Notes: generated by a model from the sequence alone, not told the origin. 64,000 bases of DNA from Ahrensia sp. R2A130 (GCF_000179775.1 NZ_AEEB01000026.1:80355-144354), one strand, 5' to 3'; positions 1 to 9,606 are shown, counted from the first letter of the stretch. Translations and numbers: made by a program.

Positions 1-621
1 CAGGAAAGCCTGAAGGTCACTGTTCCCCCCGGCACGCCGGACCATGAGGTCGACCGGTTTCTGACCAAGAACAAGGGCTGGGCCGCCGCTCGCCTTGCGC
101 GCTTGCCGGATGTCATTCGCATTGAAAACGGTGCGACCATTCCCTTGCGCGGTGAACCGCACCGCATCGTCCATTCCGGTATCGGACGAGGTGTCGTATC
201 TGTCGGCATGGAAGAGGACGGACCCGACACAATCAAAGTCATTCGTGTGTTCGGCGATCCGAGATTTCTGCCGCGCAAAGTGACGGAGTTCCTGAAGCGG
301 CAAGCCAAGCAGGATTTGACCAAGGCGGTGAATATTCACGCAGCTTCGCTGGGCGTGAAGGCCAAGAGCATCACCATGCGCGACACCACTTCGCGTTGGG
401 GATCTTGCTCGTCATCCGGTGCGCTGAATTTCTCATGGCGCATTGTGTTGGCGCCGCCCGCGGTGTTGGACTATCTCGCCGCCCACGAGGTCGCTCATCT
501 ACGCGAAATGAACCATTCAGACCGTTTCTGGGCGTTGGTAGAAGACATCTGCCCCGACATGGAAGCTCACAAAGCGTGGTTGCGCGCCCACGGTTCAGGT
601 CTACACGCGGTGACGCCATGA
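1..621 (+). CDS. YgjP/DUF45 family metal-dependent hydrolase (5' end outside window)
   Basis: Probable zinc metallopeptidase-fold protein of the YgjP (DUF45, SprT-like) family. The frame is open from the first base, so the start codon lies upstream and 206 residues are visible. The family signature WGSCSSSG is followed by a HEVAH zinc-binding helix near visible residue 162 and a further NHSDRFW segment, which is the usual YgjP order. The stop overlaps the trpF start as ATGA, so the two are probably translated together. The physiological substrate of YgjP proteins is not established. The family call is firm; the function is not. Confidence 0.88.
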   Translation, partial: QESLKVTVPPGTPDHEVDRFLTKNKGWAAARLARLPDVIRIENGATIPLRGEPHRIVHSGIGRGVVSVGMEEDGPDTIKVIRVFGDPRFLPRKVTEFLKRQAKQDLTKAVNIHAASLGVKAKSITMRDTTSRWGSCSSSGALNFSWRIVLAPPAVLDYLAAHEVAHLREMNHSDRFWALVEDICPDMEAHKAWLRAHGSGLHAVTP

Positions 622-1265
622 TTGATGTAAAGATTTGCGGCCTGTCGACAGTGGAAGCCGTGGAAGTCGCTCGGGATAATGGTGCAAGCCATCTCGGCTA
701 CATCTTCTTTGAAAAATCGCCCCGCAACGTAACCGCCGAACAGGCCCGCGATCTTGTCACCCACAAAGGTGAGGCGAGAAGCGTCGCTGTTACGGTGAAT
801 GCCGATGATGCCACGCTGGACCACATCGTCAGCACCATGCGCCCCGATATGCTGCAACTCCACGGCGGCGAAAGCATCGATCGGGTGCGCGAGGTGAAGG
901 CCCGTTTCGGCCTGCCCGTCATCAAGGCGCTAGCGGTGCGCGATGCGGATGATCTGGCCCGCGCCACGACCTATGATGGCGAAGCCGACCTGTTATTGCT
1001 CGACGCCAAGCCCTCCAAGGGTGCGGACCTGCCCGGTGGCAACGGCGTGACCTTCGACTGGTCTTTGCTGGATGCCCTTTCCACCACCACGCCCGTCCTG
1101 CTGTCCGGCGGTATCGGTACCCACAATATCGACGATGCGCTGGCCGCCGTGCGCGGCAACGAGTCTCTTATCGGCATCGATCTTTCGTCTGGCGTGGAAA
1201 GCGCACCCGGTGTTAAGGACACGAGCGCGATTGCCGCCCTGCTGCAGCAAACACGCACGACGTAA
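618..1265 (+). CDS. trpF: phosphoribosylanthranilate isomerase TrpF
   Basis: Converts N-(5-phosphoribosyl)anthranilate to the carboxyphenylamino-deoxyribulose phosphate in tryptophan synthesis. The 215-residue single-domain TIM barrel is of normal length. It opens with VKICGL, whose cysteine is the expected catalytic base, has LLLDAK with the catalytic aspartate, and ends with the phosphate-binding LLSGGI and IDLSSGVE segments. I chose the ATG at 618, which overlaps the preceding stop by four bases, because the frame upstream has no family sequence. It is followed 31 bases later by trpB in the same operon. Confidence 0.95.
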   Translation: MIDVKICGLSTVEAVEVARDNGASHLGYIFFEKSPRNVTAEQARDLVTHKGEARSVAVTVNADDATLDHIVSTMRPDMLQLHGGESIDRVREVKARFGLPVIKALAVRDADDLARATTYDGEADLLLLDAKPSKGADLPGGNGVTFDWSLLDALSTTTPVLLSGGIGTHNIDDALAAVRGNESLIGIDLSSGVESAPGVKDTSAIAALLQQTRTT

Positions 1266-1296
1266 CATCCTGCCCGCCTGAACCGGAGCCGCCGCC

Positions 1297-2514
1297 ATGA
1301 ATGTGCAGAACCCTAATTCGTTCAAAAACGGCCCCGATGAAGAGGGTCAATTCGGCATCTATGGCGGGCGCTTTGTTGCCGAAACGCTGATGCCCAATAT
1401 CCTGGAGCTGGACGAGGCTTATAAAGAAGCCAAGAATGACAAGGCCTTCGCCGACGAGCTGGCCTATTTGAACAAGCATTACACCGGTCGTCCCAGCCCG
1501 CTCTATTTCGCCGAACGGCTGACCGAGCATCTGGGTGGCGCGAAGGTCTATTTCAAACGTGACGAGCTGAACCACACCGGTTCGCACAAGATCAACAACT
1601 GCCTCGGCCAGATATTGCTCGCCAAACGTATGGGCAAGACACGCCTGATCGCGGAAACCGGTGCGGGCCAGCATGGCGTGGCATCCGCCACAGTAGCCGC
1701 ACGTTTCGGCTATCCCTGCCTCGTTTATATGGGCGCGAAAGACGTGCACCGCCAGTCGCCCAACGTGTTCCGCATGAAGCTGCTGGGCGCAGAAATCGAA
1801 AGCGTCACCGCCGGTGCCGGCACATTGAAAGACGCGATGAACGAAGCCCTTCGCGACTGGGTCACCAACGTCGAAGACACCTATTACCTCATCGGCACCG
1901 CTGCCGGTCCGCACCCTTATCCGGAACTCGTCCGCGATTTTCAGTCGGTCATCGGTAAGGAAACCAAAGAGCAGATGATGGAGGCCGAAGGTCGCCTGCC
2001 GGATATGTTGGTGGCGTCGGTCGGCGGTGGTTCCAACGCCATCGGCCTGTTCCATCCCTTCCTCGATGATGATGCGGTTCAGATCGTCGGCGTTGAAGCC
2101 GGTGGTAAAGGGTTGGATGGCGACGAACATTGCGCCTCCCTGACCGCTGGTTCGCCCGGCGTGCTGCACGGCAACCGCACCTACTTGCTGCAAACATCCG
2201 AAGGCCAGATCGAAGAGGGCGCATCCATTTCTGCCGGTCTCGACTATCCCGGCATCGGGCCTGAACATTCCTGGTTGAAGGATTCCGGTCGCGTGAATTA
2301 CGTGCCGATCATGGACGTGGAAGCGCTGGAAGCCTTCCAGCTGCTCTGCCGTCTCGAAGGCATCATCCCCGCGCTGGAACCCAGCCACGCGCTGGCCGAA
2401 GTCATCAAACGCGCGCCGGGTATGGACAAGGACCAGATCATCGTGATGAACCTGTGTGGTCGCGGCGACAAGGATGTGTTCACCGTGGGCGAGGCGCTCG
2501 GCGTCGAGATGTAA
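1297..2514 (+). CDS. trpB: tryptophan synthase beta chain TrpB
   Basis: Pyridoxal-phosphate enzyme that condenses indole with L-serine; works as an alpha2-beta2 complex with TrpA. The 405-residue length is standard. The Schiff-base lysine is K98 in [10 protein letters not shown], and the phosphate-binding glycine loop VGGGSNAIG is present, as is the C-terminal CGRGDKD segment. It sits between trpF and the small DUF2158 gene, with trpA following. Nothing looks damaged. Confidence 0.97.
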   Translation: MNVQNPNSFKNGPDEEGQFGIYGGRFVAETLMPNILELDEAYKEAKNDKAFADELAYLNKHYTGRPSPLYFAERLTEHLGGAKVYFKRDELNHTGSHKINNCLGQILLAKRMGKTRLIAETGAGQHGVASATVAARFGYPCLVYMGAKDVHRQSPNVFRMKLLGAEIESVTAGAGTLKDAMNEALRDWVTNVEDTYYLIGTAAGPHPYPELVRDFQSVIGKETKEQMMEAEGRLPDMLVASVGGGSNAIGLFHPFLDDDAVQIVGVEAGGKGLDGDEHCASLTAGSPGVLHGNRTYLLQTSEGQIEEGASISAGLDYPGIGPEHSWLKDSGRVNYVPIMDVEALEAFQLLCRLEGIIPALEPSHALAEVIKRAPGMDKDQIIVMNLCGRGDKDVFTVGEALGVEM

Positions 2515-2535
2515 CGAACAAAAGGGCAGGCAAGA

Positions 2536-2703
2536 ATGGCACGTAAATTGGAAGCTGGAGACGTGGTGCAGCTGAAATCCGGCGGACCACTGATGACCGT
2601 GGATGAAGTGCGTGGTGAAACCGCAAAACTGGTGTGGTTCGACGACCATGAAATGAGAAACGGAACTGCACCCCTGAGCGGGCTTCAGAAAGCAAACGAC
2701 TGA
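2536..2703 (+). CDS. DUF2158 (YodC-like) small protein between trpB and trpA
   Basis: A 55-residue protein that starts [18 protein letters not shown] and continues with MTVDEV and VWFD, the pattern of the DUF2158 family: small beta-rich proteins of unknown function. It has an upstream GGCAGG-type ribosome-binding site. Its stop codon is one base from the trpA start (TGATATG), so it must be cotranscribed and probably translationally coupled. DUF2158 genes are not known to me as part of tryptophan synthesis, so the position is notable. Function unknown; that it is a real gene is supported by spacing, start context and family resemblance. Confidence 0.82.
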   Translation: MARKLEAGDVVQLKSGGPLMTVDEVRGETAKLVWFDDHEMRNGTAPLSGLQKAND

Positions 2704-2704
2704 T

Positions 2705-3529
2705 ATGACACAACGCATGACCTACCGCTTTGCGAAGCTGGCTGAAGAAAACCGTCCGGCTTTCGTGACCTATTTCATGGGGGGCGATCCGGACATGGAA
2801 ACGTCGATCGAGATCATGAAGGGTCTGCCTGCAGCAGGTGCTGATGTGATTGAACTCGGCATGCCGTTTTCCGATCCTATGGCCGATGGCCCATCCATTC
2901 AGGCTGCTGCCAAACGGTCGTTGGCGGGGAAGCACAATCTGCCGAAATGTTTCGAGATGGTGCGCGCCTTCCGCGAGACGGACAATGAGACCCCTATCGT
3001 GGTGATGGGGTACTACAACCCGATCTACATTTACGGTGCAGAGCGTTTTCTCGACGAGGCGAAAGCTGCCGGTATCGACGGCATGATCATCGTCGATCTG
3101 CCACCGGAGATGGATGAGGAGTTGTGCATTCCCGCGCTGGAACGTGATCTAAACTTCATCCGCCTGGCGACACCAACGACGGATGCCAAGCGCTTGCCAA
3201 AGGTGCTCTCCAACACGTCTGGCTTTGTCTATTACGTGTCGATCAACGGAATCACCGGTTCGGCTGCGCCTAATCCGGATGCGGTCGCCGCTTCCGTGGC
3301 CCACATCAAGGCGAGCACAGATCTCCCCATCTGCGTCGGCTTCGGCGTCACGAACGCCGAACAGGCCGCCGGTATCGGTCGCGCCGCCGATGGTGTCGTG
3401 GTGGGCTCTGCCATCGTGAAAGCCATTGCCGACAGTCTCGATGGCGGCAAAGCGACAAGCCACACGGTGAGCAACGCGCTCGATGTGGTGTCACAAATTG
3501 CAAAAGGTGTGCGCGGCGCACGCGCTTGA
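2705..3529 (+). CDS. trpA: tryptophan synthase alpha chain TrpA
   Basis: Cleaves indole-3-glycerol phosphate to indole and glyceraldehyde 3-phosphate, passing indole to TrpB. The 274-residue TIM barrel has the catalytic glutamate E50 in [11 protein letters not shown] and the catalytic aspartate D61 in MADGPS. The phosphate-binding GFGV and VVGSAIV segments are near the C-terminus. It begins one base after the DUF2158 stop. Bases 3547-3565 after the stop can fold into a short hairpin but lack a T-run, so I do not call a terminator. Confidence 0.96.
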   Translation: MTQRMTYRFAKLAEENRPAFVTYFMGGDPDMETSIEIMKGLPAAGADVIELGMPFSDPMADGPSIQAAAKRSLAGKHNLPKCFEMVRAFRETDNETPIVVMGYYNPIYIYGAERFLDEAKAAGIDGMIIVDLPPEMDEELCIPALERDLNFIRLATPTTDAKRLPKVLSNTSGFVYYVSINGITGSAAPNPDAVAASVAHIKASTDLPICVGFGVTNAEQAAGIGRAADGVVVGSAIVKAIADSLDGGKATSHTVSNALDVVSQIAKGVRGARA

Positions 3530-3578
3530 TTGCATATCAGGATTGCGGGGTATGGCCCATTCCCCGTAACGTCCACCT

Positions 3579-4766
3579 ATGACTGATATTCCTTCCTATC
3601 CTGCCCCATCGCGCAAACTTCGCATCGGCTTCGTCGGCGGCGGGCGCGGTGCGCTTGTTGGCCAGTGGCACGCCATGGGCGTTCGTATGTCGAACCGCTG
3701 GGATATCGTGGCCGGTGCATTGTCGTCCAAGCCCAATGTCGCGGCGGCCTCCGCTGCCGATTGGGGCATCGCCCCGGACCGCAGTTACGCAAGTTACGCA
3801 GATATGGCGAAGGCGGAAGCCGCGCGCGACAATGGTATCGACGCGGTGGCGATCTGCACGCCGAACCACACCCACGCGCGCATCGCAAAGGCCTTCATGG
3901 ACGCTGGCATCGCCGTGGTGTGCGACAAGCCCATGACCGCCCATTGGGCTGAGGCAGAACAGCTTGCCGAGCAGGCCAGCACAGGCGGTCATTTTTTCGC
4001 GGTCACCTACCCCTACATCTTTCACGCCATGGCGCGGCAGGCGCGGGCGATGGTGGCGGCGGGCATGATCGGTACGGTGCGGCAGGCCCATGTGGAATAT
4101 GTGCAGGAGCACGCCGCCGGACCAAAAAGAAACGGCACGGGCCGCTGGCGCGACGACCCGCAAAAGTCCGGTCGCACTGGCGTGACCGGCGATATCGGCA
4201 CCCATGCGTTCCATCTGCTCACCCACATCACCGACCGTCCGGCGCGGAAGGTCTCGGCCCGCTTCCATCAATGCGGCACTGCGACGGGGCTGGAGGACAC
4301 CGCCTTCATGCAGCTGCAGCTGGAAGGCGGTATTCCTGCCACGCTATGGTGCACCCAAGCGGCCCCCGGCAACGCTTGTGGTTTACGGATTCGCATTTAT
4401 GGCGAAGCGGGCGGCATCGAATGGGACCAGCAGGAGCCGGAATTTCTGCGTTACACGCCAATAGGTGAAGCCACCCGCATCATATCACGTGGCCACGGCG
4501 CGGGGATTTTGCCGGAAGCTGAAAAGCTGGTGCGCCTGCCACGCGGCCATGCCGAGGCACTGCCCGATGCGTGGTGCAATCTCTACACCGAAATCGCCGT
4601 GGCGCTGGACGCGAAACTGAACGGCATTACGCTGGAAGCAGGCACCGTGCTTGTGCCCGATGTGACCGACGGAGCGCGAGGCGTGTTCTTCTCCGAAGCC
4701 GCTGCCGACAGCGCGGAAGCCGATGGCGCTTGGCACGACTGCTGGTGGGAGCCGAAAAATGGATAA
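3579..4766 (+). CDS. Gfo/Idh/MocA family oxidoreductase
   Basis: NAD(P)-dependent sugar or cyclitol dehydrogenase of the Gfo/Idh/MocA family, 395 residues. The N-terminal Rossmann fold has RIGFVGGGRGALVG, then AICTPNHTHA and the conserved CDKPM motif that carries the catalytic lysine; the C-terminal half is the usual substrate-binding alpha/beta domain. The last eight bases overlap iolC, so it heads an inositol-type operon. That context suggests myo-inositol or inosose as substrate, but the family is too broad to name the sugar from sequence alone. Confidence 0.9.
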   Translation: MTDIPSYPAPSRKLRIGFVGGGRGALVGQWHAMGVRMSNRWDIVAGALSSKPNVAAASAADWGIAPDRSYASYADMAKAEAARDNGIDAVAICTPNHTHARIAKAFMDAGIAVVCDKPMTAHWAEAEQLAEQASTGGHFFAVTYPYIFHAMARQARAMVAAGMIGTVRQAHVEYVQEHAAGPKRNGTGRWRDDPQKSGRTGVTGDIGTHAFHLLTHITDRPARKVSARFHQCGTATGLEDTAFMQLQLEGGIPATLWCTQAAPGNACGLRIRIYGEAGGIEWDQQEPEFLRYTPIGEATRIISRGHGAGILPEAEKLVRLPRGHAEALPDAWCNLYTEIAVALDAKLNGITLEAGTVLVPDVTDGARGVFFSEAAADSAEADGAWHDCWWEPKNG

Positions 4767-5736
4767 TCCGCACATCATAGTTCTGGGCCGCGCGGGCCTC
4801 GACCTTTATCCGGACCCGCCGGGCACGAAGATCGAAGACGCGCTCACCTTCACCTCCGCGCTTGGCGGCTCCTCCGGCAATATCGCTGCTGGCCTCGGTC
4901 GCCTCGGTTCCCGCGTGTCGCTGCTGGGTCGCGTGTCGGATGATGCGGTGGGCAAATATACGCTCAACCAATGCGCCCCCTACGGCATCGGTACGGACAA
5001 TGTCGTTGTGGAACGCAGCGAAGTCCGCACAACGCTTGCCCTGTCGGAGACCCGCACCGGCGACACGCAAACCGTTATCTACCGCAACGATGCCGCCGAT
5101 CTGAACCTGCAAGTTGAAGACGTCGAATGGGTCGAGTGGGAGACGGTGAACGCGCTCATCTTCACCGGCACATCGCTGGCGAAGGAGCCATCGCGCACCG
5201 CAACACTGACCGCAATCGACATGGCCAAGGCCCACGGCATCACGGTGATGTTCGATGTGGACCACCGCGCCTATAGCTGGGCGTCCGTCGAGGAGGCCGC
5301 GCAGGTTTGCGGAGCCGCTGCCGAAAAGTGCCACATCATCATCGGCAATGATGACGAGTTCGGTGTGCTGGCTGGCGATTACGACAAGGGCCGCGCCCAC
5401 GCTGAGGCGCTGGCCACCGATGGACGCATCTGCGTTTACAAACGGGGCGCAGATGGTTCGATCACATTTGATGGCAGTGGGGGCGACGGACGCGACGGCG
5501 ACAGTTTCGACACCGGCATCTACCCCGTCACCGCCATTAAACCCACCGGTGCGGGCGATGCTTTCATGGCAAGTTTCGCCCATAATTTCATGCGTGATGT
5601 CGATCTTCGCACTTGCGTCGCGCGTGGCTCTGCAGCCGCCGCCATCGTTGTCACCCGCGTCGGCTGCGCGCCCGCTATGCCCACCGAAATTGAACTCGCT
5701 GACTTTATGTCTGCCCCTTCTTCGCAAACCGCCTGA
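4759..5736 (+). CDS. iolC: 5-dehydro-2-deoxygluconokinase IolC (PfkB family)
   Basis: Phosphorylates 5-dehydro-2-deoxygluconate in myo-inositol breakdown. The 325-residue PfkB kinase has the N-terminal ALGGSSGNIAAGLGRLG substrate motif and the C-terminal PTGAGDAF motif with the catalytic aspartate. I use the ATG at 4759, which gives MDNPHIIVLG and an eight-base overlap with the previous gene; an upstream in-frame ATG at 4723 would add residues inside the oxidoreductase with no family sequence. The neighbouring iolB supports IolC over a generic sugar kinase. Confidence 0.9.
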   Translation: MDNPHIIVLGRAGLDLYPDPPGTKIEDALTFTSALGGSSGNIAAGLGRLGSRVSLLGRVSDDAVGKYTLNQCAPYGIGTDNVVVERSEVRTTLALSETRTGDTQTVIYRNDAADLNLQVEDVEWVEWETVNALIFTGTSLAKEPSRTATLTAIDMAKAHGITVMFDVDHRAYSWASVEEAAQVCGAAAEKCHIIIGNDDEFGVLAGDYDKGRAHAEALATDGRICVYKRGADGSITFDGSGGDGRDGDSFDTGIYPVTAIKPTGAGDAFMASFAHNFMRDVDLRTCVARGSAAAAIVVTRVGCAPAMPTEIELADFMSAPSSQTA

Positions 5737-5745
5737 GGCTATCCG

Positions 5746-6585
5746 ATGCACTTTCCGCCCCATGACAATGCCAACGCTCCCATCGTGGATGTCGAGGACA
5801 GCCGCGTTCCGCTGAACTATTTCAACATCGTCAAACTGAAGCCCGGCCAGGCCTTCGAATATCAAACACCCGGCTACGAAACCTGCATCGTACCCGCCAC
5901 CGGCACTGTGCATGTCGACGTCGAAGGCGAGCGGTTCGAGAACCTCGGCAACCGCACCGGCGATGTGTGGGGTGGTGAGCCGGAAGGGCTGTATGTGCCC
6001 GTCGGCGCAAAAGCCGTTATGGAAGCCGTCACCGAAACAGAAGTGTTCGTGGCGGGCGCAAAATACGACAAGGTGCTCACGCCCTTCGACGTGCGCGAGG
6101 CCGATCTCGATCTGGTGCAATACGGCTCCGACGACACCAAGACCCACCGCAAGATCAAGCACATTCTCGGCACGAAATATAACGACCGCGTGGGCCGCTT
6201 ACTGGTGTCGGAACTGTTCACCGTGGGCCAAGGCGGCTGGTCGGGCTTCCCGCCCCACAAGCACGACACCGATCGCCTGCCGGACGAGAGCCGCCACGAC
6301 GAAACTTATAATTTCCGCTTCAAGCCCGACAACGGTTTTGGCCTGCAACTCGAACAGCGCGAAGACGGCAAGACCGGCGATGCGTGGCATCTGACAGACG
6401 GGTCCACCATCGTGCTGGACAAAGGGTTCCACCCCTGTGTCGTCGCGCCTGGCTACGAGATGTATTATTTCACCATTCTCGGCGGCCTGTCCCAGCGCCC
6501 GCTTGTGCAGTATTTCCAGCCCGACCATGCGTGGCAGATCGAAACCATCCCCGGCATCAAAGACATGATCGCCAAGTTCAAGTGA
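5746..6585 (+). CDS. iolB: 5-deoxy-glucuronate isomerase IolB
   Basis: Cupin enzyme that isomerises 5-deoxy-D-glucuronate to 5-dehydro-2-deoxygluconate, the IolC substrate. The 279-residue protein has the metal site PPHKHD followed by the conserved glutamate in HDETYNFRF and a later histidine in KGFHPCVVAPGYEMYY, all typical of IolB. It starts nine bases after iolC, so they are cotranscribed. Both halves of the bicupin are intact. Confidence 0.94.
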   Translation: MHFPPHDNANAPIVDVEDSRVPLNYFNIVKLKPGQAFEYQTPGYETCIVPATGTVHVDVEGERFENLGNRTGDVWGGEPEGLYVPVGAKAVMEAVTETEVFVAGAKYDKVLTPFDVREADLDLVQYGSDDTKTHRKIKHILGTKYNDRVGRLLVSELFTVGQGGWSGFPPHKHDTDRLPDESRHDETYNFRFKPDNGFGLQLEQREDGKTGDAWHLTDGSTIVLDKGFHPCVVAPGYEMYYFTILGGLSQRPLVQYFQPDHAWQIETIPGIKDMIAKFK

Positions 6586-6634
6586 GGCGTTAGCCTCCCG
6601 ACCTTGCCTTCCTGCATAAAGAACGAGTCCGTAC

Positions 6635-7483
6635 ATGCCTGCCGTTTCCATCACACGGATGCTCGCCGATACCAACGCTGCCCCTCTCGGTGAACGCCGC
6701 GCTGTTGCGGGCGTGGTCGTACTCGGTTGGGAAGACGCCCGCGCCTATGTGGACGCTGCCGAAGAGGTCGGTTGCCCACTTATCCTGCAAGCCGGGCCGG
6801 GTGCGCGGGCCCATATGCCGGTGAACCTCATCGGCCCGATGATGCGCCATTTGGCTGACGCCGCCAGCGTGCCGGTGGCCGTCCACTTCGACCACGGCAA
6901 AGCGCTCGACGAGTGCATCGCCGGTCTTGAGCACGGCTTTACGTCAATTATGTATGATGGCTCATTGCTGCCCGTGGATGAGAACATCGCGACGAGTTGC
7001 AAAATCGCGGAAGCCGCACGTTCTGCCAATGCTTCCTTTGAGGGCGAAGTTGGCGTTGTGGGTTATACCGATGGTGCAGCTTCTCATGGCACATCTGTCG
7101 AAGAAGTTGCCCGCTACGACGCTGCCGTGGAGCCGGACGCGTTGGCAATCTCCATCGGAAATGTGCATCTGCAACAGGAGAAGGCGGCAACCATCGACCG
7201 CGAGTTGCTGACGGAAATAGAAGCCCGCACCACCGCGCCACTTGTGCTGCACGGCGGCAGTGGCATTGCCAATATCGACCGCCGCTGGCTCGCCGCAAAC
7301 AGCCGCGTCGCCAAATTCAACATCGGCACAGAACTGCGCATGGCTTTCGGTAAATCCCTGCGCGACGGCCTGGCCGCGGAGCCGGACCAGTTCGACCGCA
7401 ACCGCATTTTACAGGCAACGATGGACCCTGTGAAAGCGACCGCTATCGACGTGTTGCGCGGTCTGTGGGAGCCGTCAGCCTAA
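6635..7483 (+). CDS. class II aldolase, probably IolJ-like (6-phospho-5-dehydro-2-deoxygluconate aldolase)
   Basis: Zinc-dependent class II (FbaA-type) aldolase of 282 residues. The metal-binding elements are visible: VHFDHGK with the first zinc histidine, SHGTS, and LHGGSG with a later zinc histidine, followed by KFNIGTELR. Its place directly after iolB suggests that it splits the IolC product into dihydroxyacetone phosphate and malonic semialdehyde, as IolJ does. A fructose-bisphosphate or tagatose-bisphosphate aldolase role cannot be excluded by sequence. The iolD, iolE and iolG genes of the pathway are not in the window. Confidence 0.85.
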   Translation: MPAVSITRMLADTNAAPLGERRAVAGVVVLGWEDARAYVDAAEEVGCPLILQAGPGARAHMPVNLIGPMMRHLADAASVPVAVHFDHGKALDECIAGLEHGFTSIMYDGSLLPVDENIATSCKIAEAARSANASFEGEVGVVGYTDGAASHGTSVEEVARYDAAVEPDALAISIGNVHLQQEKAATIDRELLTEIEARTTAPLVLHGGSGIANIDRRWLAANSRVAKFNIGTELRMAFGKSLRDGLAAEPDQFDRNRILQATMDPVKATAIDVLRGLWEPSA

Positions 7484-7686
7484 GTTTTCTGCGCACCTCA
7501 AAGCACAAAGACCCGCGTAACATGCTGTGATGAATCTCATTGGTCCTGCTGCGCAGCCTGCTTAACCTTGTGCCACGCCGTAACCGAACGGTAACCATGC
7601 CGCTTCATTGAAGAGAACAAGTGGGGTAGGGCTTGTCGGACAGATTGTTGGCCGGTGCGGCATTTGCCGATAGGAGCGGGAATATC

Positions 7687-9606
7687 ATGACAGCTTTGAA
7701 ACAGGCCTCGGCGGCCTTCAAACGAGCCTGCTGGTGGCTTGCACTGTTCTCCTTCGTGGTGAACCTGCTGATGCTCACAATGCCTCTCTACATGCTGCAG
7801 ATTTATGATCGCGTGCTGACTTCGCAGTCCATGAGCACGCTGACGTTCCTGTCGATCTTTGCAGCAATCTGTCTGGTAGTTTTGGGCCTGATGGAAGCCC
7901 TGCGCGGCATACTCGCTTCCCGTGCTGCAAGCCGTCTCGAAGTCATGTTGGGTTCGGAAGTGCTTGGCGCCATGATGAGCCGTAACCGCGCGCCGGAGGC
8001 TGCTGGAAACGGTATTAACGATCTCAATCAGGTGCGTGGCTTCGTCGGCTCCCGCGCTGTCTTTGCTTTGATGGACGCACCCTTTGCGCCGCTGTTTATC
8101 GGCATCCTTTGGTTCATTCACCCGGTGTTGTTCTGGATGACACTGGCCGGTGTCATAGTTCTGGCCGCACTCGCTATTTTCAACCAGTGGCTCATCAACG
8201 GTCCTTCGCTGGAAGCTGGCCAGCAACAGGCCGGTGCCGGTGCCATGTCGCAAGCGCTGTCGCAAAACGCTGAAACGCTGCGCGCCATGGGCATGATGCA
8301 AAACGGCATTGCCCGCTGGGGTTCGTTCAACGCGGAAAAACTCATCGCGCAGGACAAGCTTGAGCAACGCAATAACTGGATCACAGGCTTGTCGCGCACA
8401 CTCCGCTTGGGCTTGCAGATTGCCATTTTGGGCGTCGGTGCCTTGCTGGTGTTGCAGCAGGAAATGACTGCCGGTGCGATCTTCGCATCTTCGATTATTG
8501 CAGGCCGTGGTCTTCAACCTATCGATCAGGCCATTGGCTCGTGGAAGCAAATGGTGTCCGCCCGCCAAGCTTGGAAGCGCGTGCAGGCCATGTTGCAGCG
8601 CGAGGGCGACCCTATGCCCCGCACAGAAATGCCAACACCGCAGGGCGCGATCGATGTGCAGGGCGTGTTAGTTATGGACCGTTCCGGCGCATCCGCTCCT
8701 CCCATTCTCAATCGTGTTTCGTTTGCGCTTAAACCGGGTCAATCTCTCGGCCTCGTGGGGGCTTCCGGTTCAGGCAAGTCGACACTCGCGCGTTTGCTCG
8801 TTGGCGCGCAGGTTCCGCAATCCGGTTCCGTGCGCATTGACGGGCACGACCTCACCAACTGGGATCCTGAGCAGATCGGCCCCCATATCGGCTATCTCGG
8901 GCAGCAGGTTGATTTGTTGCCCGGCACGATCGCGCAGAACATTGCCCGTTTCGATCCGCAACCCGATGACGCGATGATCCGCGAAGCGGCGAAAAAAGCG
9001 CAGGTTGAGTCGCTCATTCAAAATCTGCCCGACGCTTACGAAACCCGCGTCGGCATTGGCGGTACCGGTCTGTCCGGTGGCCAGCGCCAGCGCATCGGTT
9101 TGGCCCGTGCATTCTACGGCAATCCGCAGATCATGGTGTTGGACGAACCCAACGCCAATCTCGACGAAGACGGCGAAATCGCGCTTCACAAAGCGCTGCT
9201 CGCTGCAAAGGATGATGGCCACACTGTTGTTCTGGTCACCCAGCGCAAACAGGTGTTGGCGGCAGTTGATATGGTGCTGCGTCTGAACAGTGGCAACGTC
9301 GAATTCTTCGATACCCGCGAAGAATATGCGAAAAAACTGCAGGAGCTAGTGGATGCCCGCAAGGCGGAAATCGCGTCCCGCAATCAGGGTTCGCAAGGCG
9401 GTGTCGAGGGAGCAGTGCCCACTCTGCCAACCGCACCATCAGGCGGCCCGCGGCCCGGTTCCGGCTCAGCCGCTGCACCACCTGCTGTGGTCAGCGCCAG
9501 CGCTCTGGCTGGTAAAGCACCAAATGCGCCTAGGGGTCGTCCGGACTTCTTAAAACCGCGCAAGACAATTGATGCGACCTCAAACGAAAGCCCACCAAAA
9601 GCCTGA
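7687..9606 (+). CDS. type I secretion system permease/ATPase (PrtD/HlyB-type ABC exporter)
   Basis: Inner-membrane ABC exporter of 639 residues. The N-terminal half holds about five to six hydrophobic segments of an ABC transmembrane domain. The ATPase has Walker A GASGSGKS at about 358-365, signature LSGGQ at about 462-466 and Walker B MVLDEPNANLD at about 483. The last 75 or so residues form a Pro/Ala/Gly-rich tail not needed by the fold. I start at ATG 7687, preceded by TAGGAGCGGG; a TTG at 7633 is possible but has no such site. The HlyD-type adaptor that usually follows is absent, so the exporter is orphaned here. The RTX protein at 58.6-61.1 kb is a plausible substrate. Confidence 0.92.
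   Translation: MTALKQASAAFKRACWWLALFSFVVNLLMLTMPLYMLQIYDRVLTSQSMSTLTFLSIFAAICLVVLGLMEALRGILASRAASRLEVMLGSEVLGAMMSRNRAPEAAGNGINDLNQVRGFVGSRAVFALMDAPFAPLFIGILWFIHPVLFWMTLAGVIVLAALAIFNQWLINGPSLEAGQQQAGAGAMSQALSQNAETLRAMGMMQNGIARWGSFNAEKLIAQDKLEQRNNWITGLSRTLRLGLQIAILGVGALLVLQQEMTAGAIFASSIIAGRGLQPIDQAIGSWKQMVSARQAWKRVQAMLQREGDPMPRTEMPTPQGAIDVQGVLVMDRSGASAPPILNRVSFALKPGQSLGLVGASGSGKSTLARLLVGAQVPQSGSVRIDGHDLTNWDPEQIGPHIGYLGQQVDLLPGTIAQNIARFDPQPDDAMIREAAKKAQVESLIQNLPDAYETRVGIGGTGLSGGQRQRIGLARAFYGNPQIMVLDEPNANLDEDGEIALHKALLAAKDDGHTVVLVTQRKQVLAAVDMVLRLNSGNVEFFDTREEYAKKLQELVDARKAEIASRNQGSQGGVEGAVPTLPTAPSGGPRPGSGSAAAPPAVVSASALAGKAPNAPRGRPDFLKPRKTIDATSNESPPKA

Noticed and set aside
1213..2718. A 501-codon open frame on the minus strand opposite trpB
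   Set aside because: It is a mirror of trpB codon bias in a GC-rich gene; the product is His/Gly/Val-rich with no domain, and trpB is certain.
3547..3565. Hairpin after trpA as a terminator
   Set aside because: Short loop, one mismatch and no T-run on either strand.
4627..6162. A 511-codon minus-strand open frame opposite iolC and iolB
   Set aside because: Composition and position show an antisense shadow of two confident genes that overlap it fully.
7537..8568. A 343-codon minus-strand frame opposite the exporter
   Set aside because: His/Gln-rich translation without a fold; the plus-strand ABC protein has all motifs.
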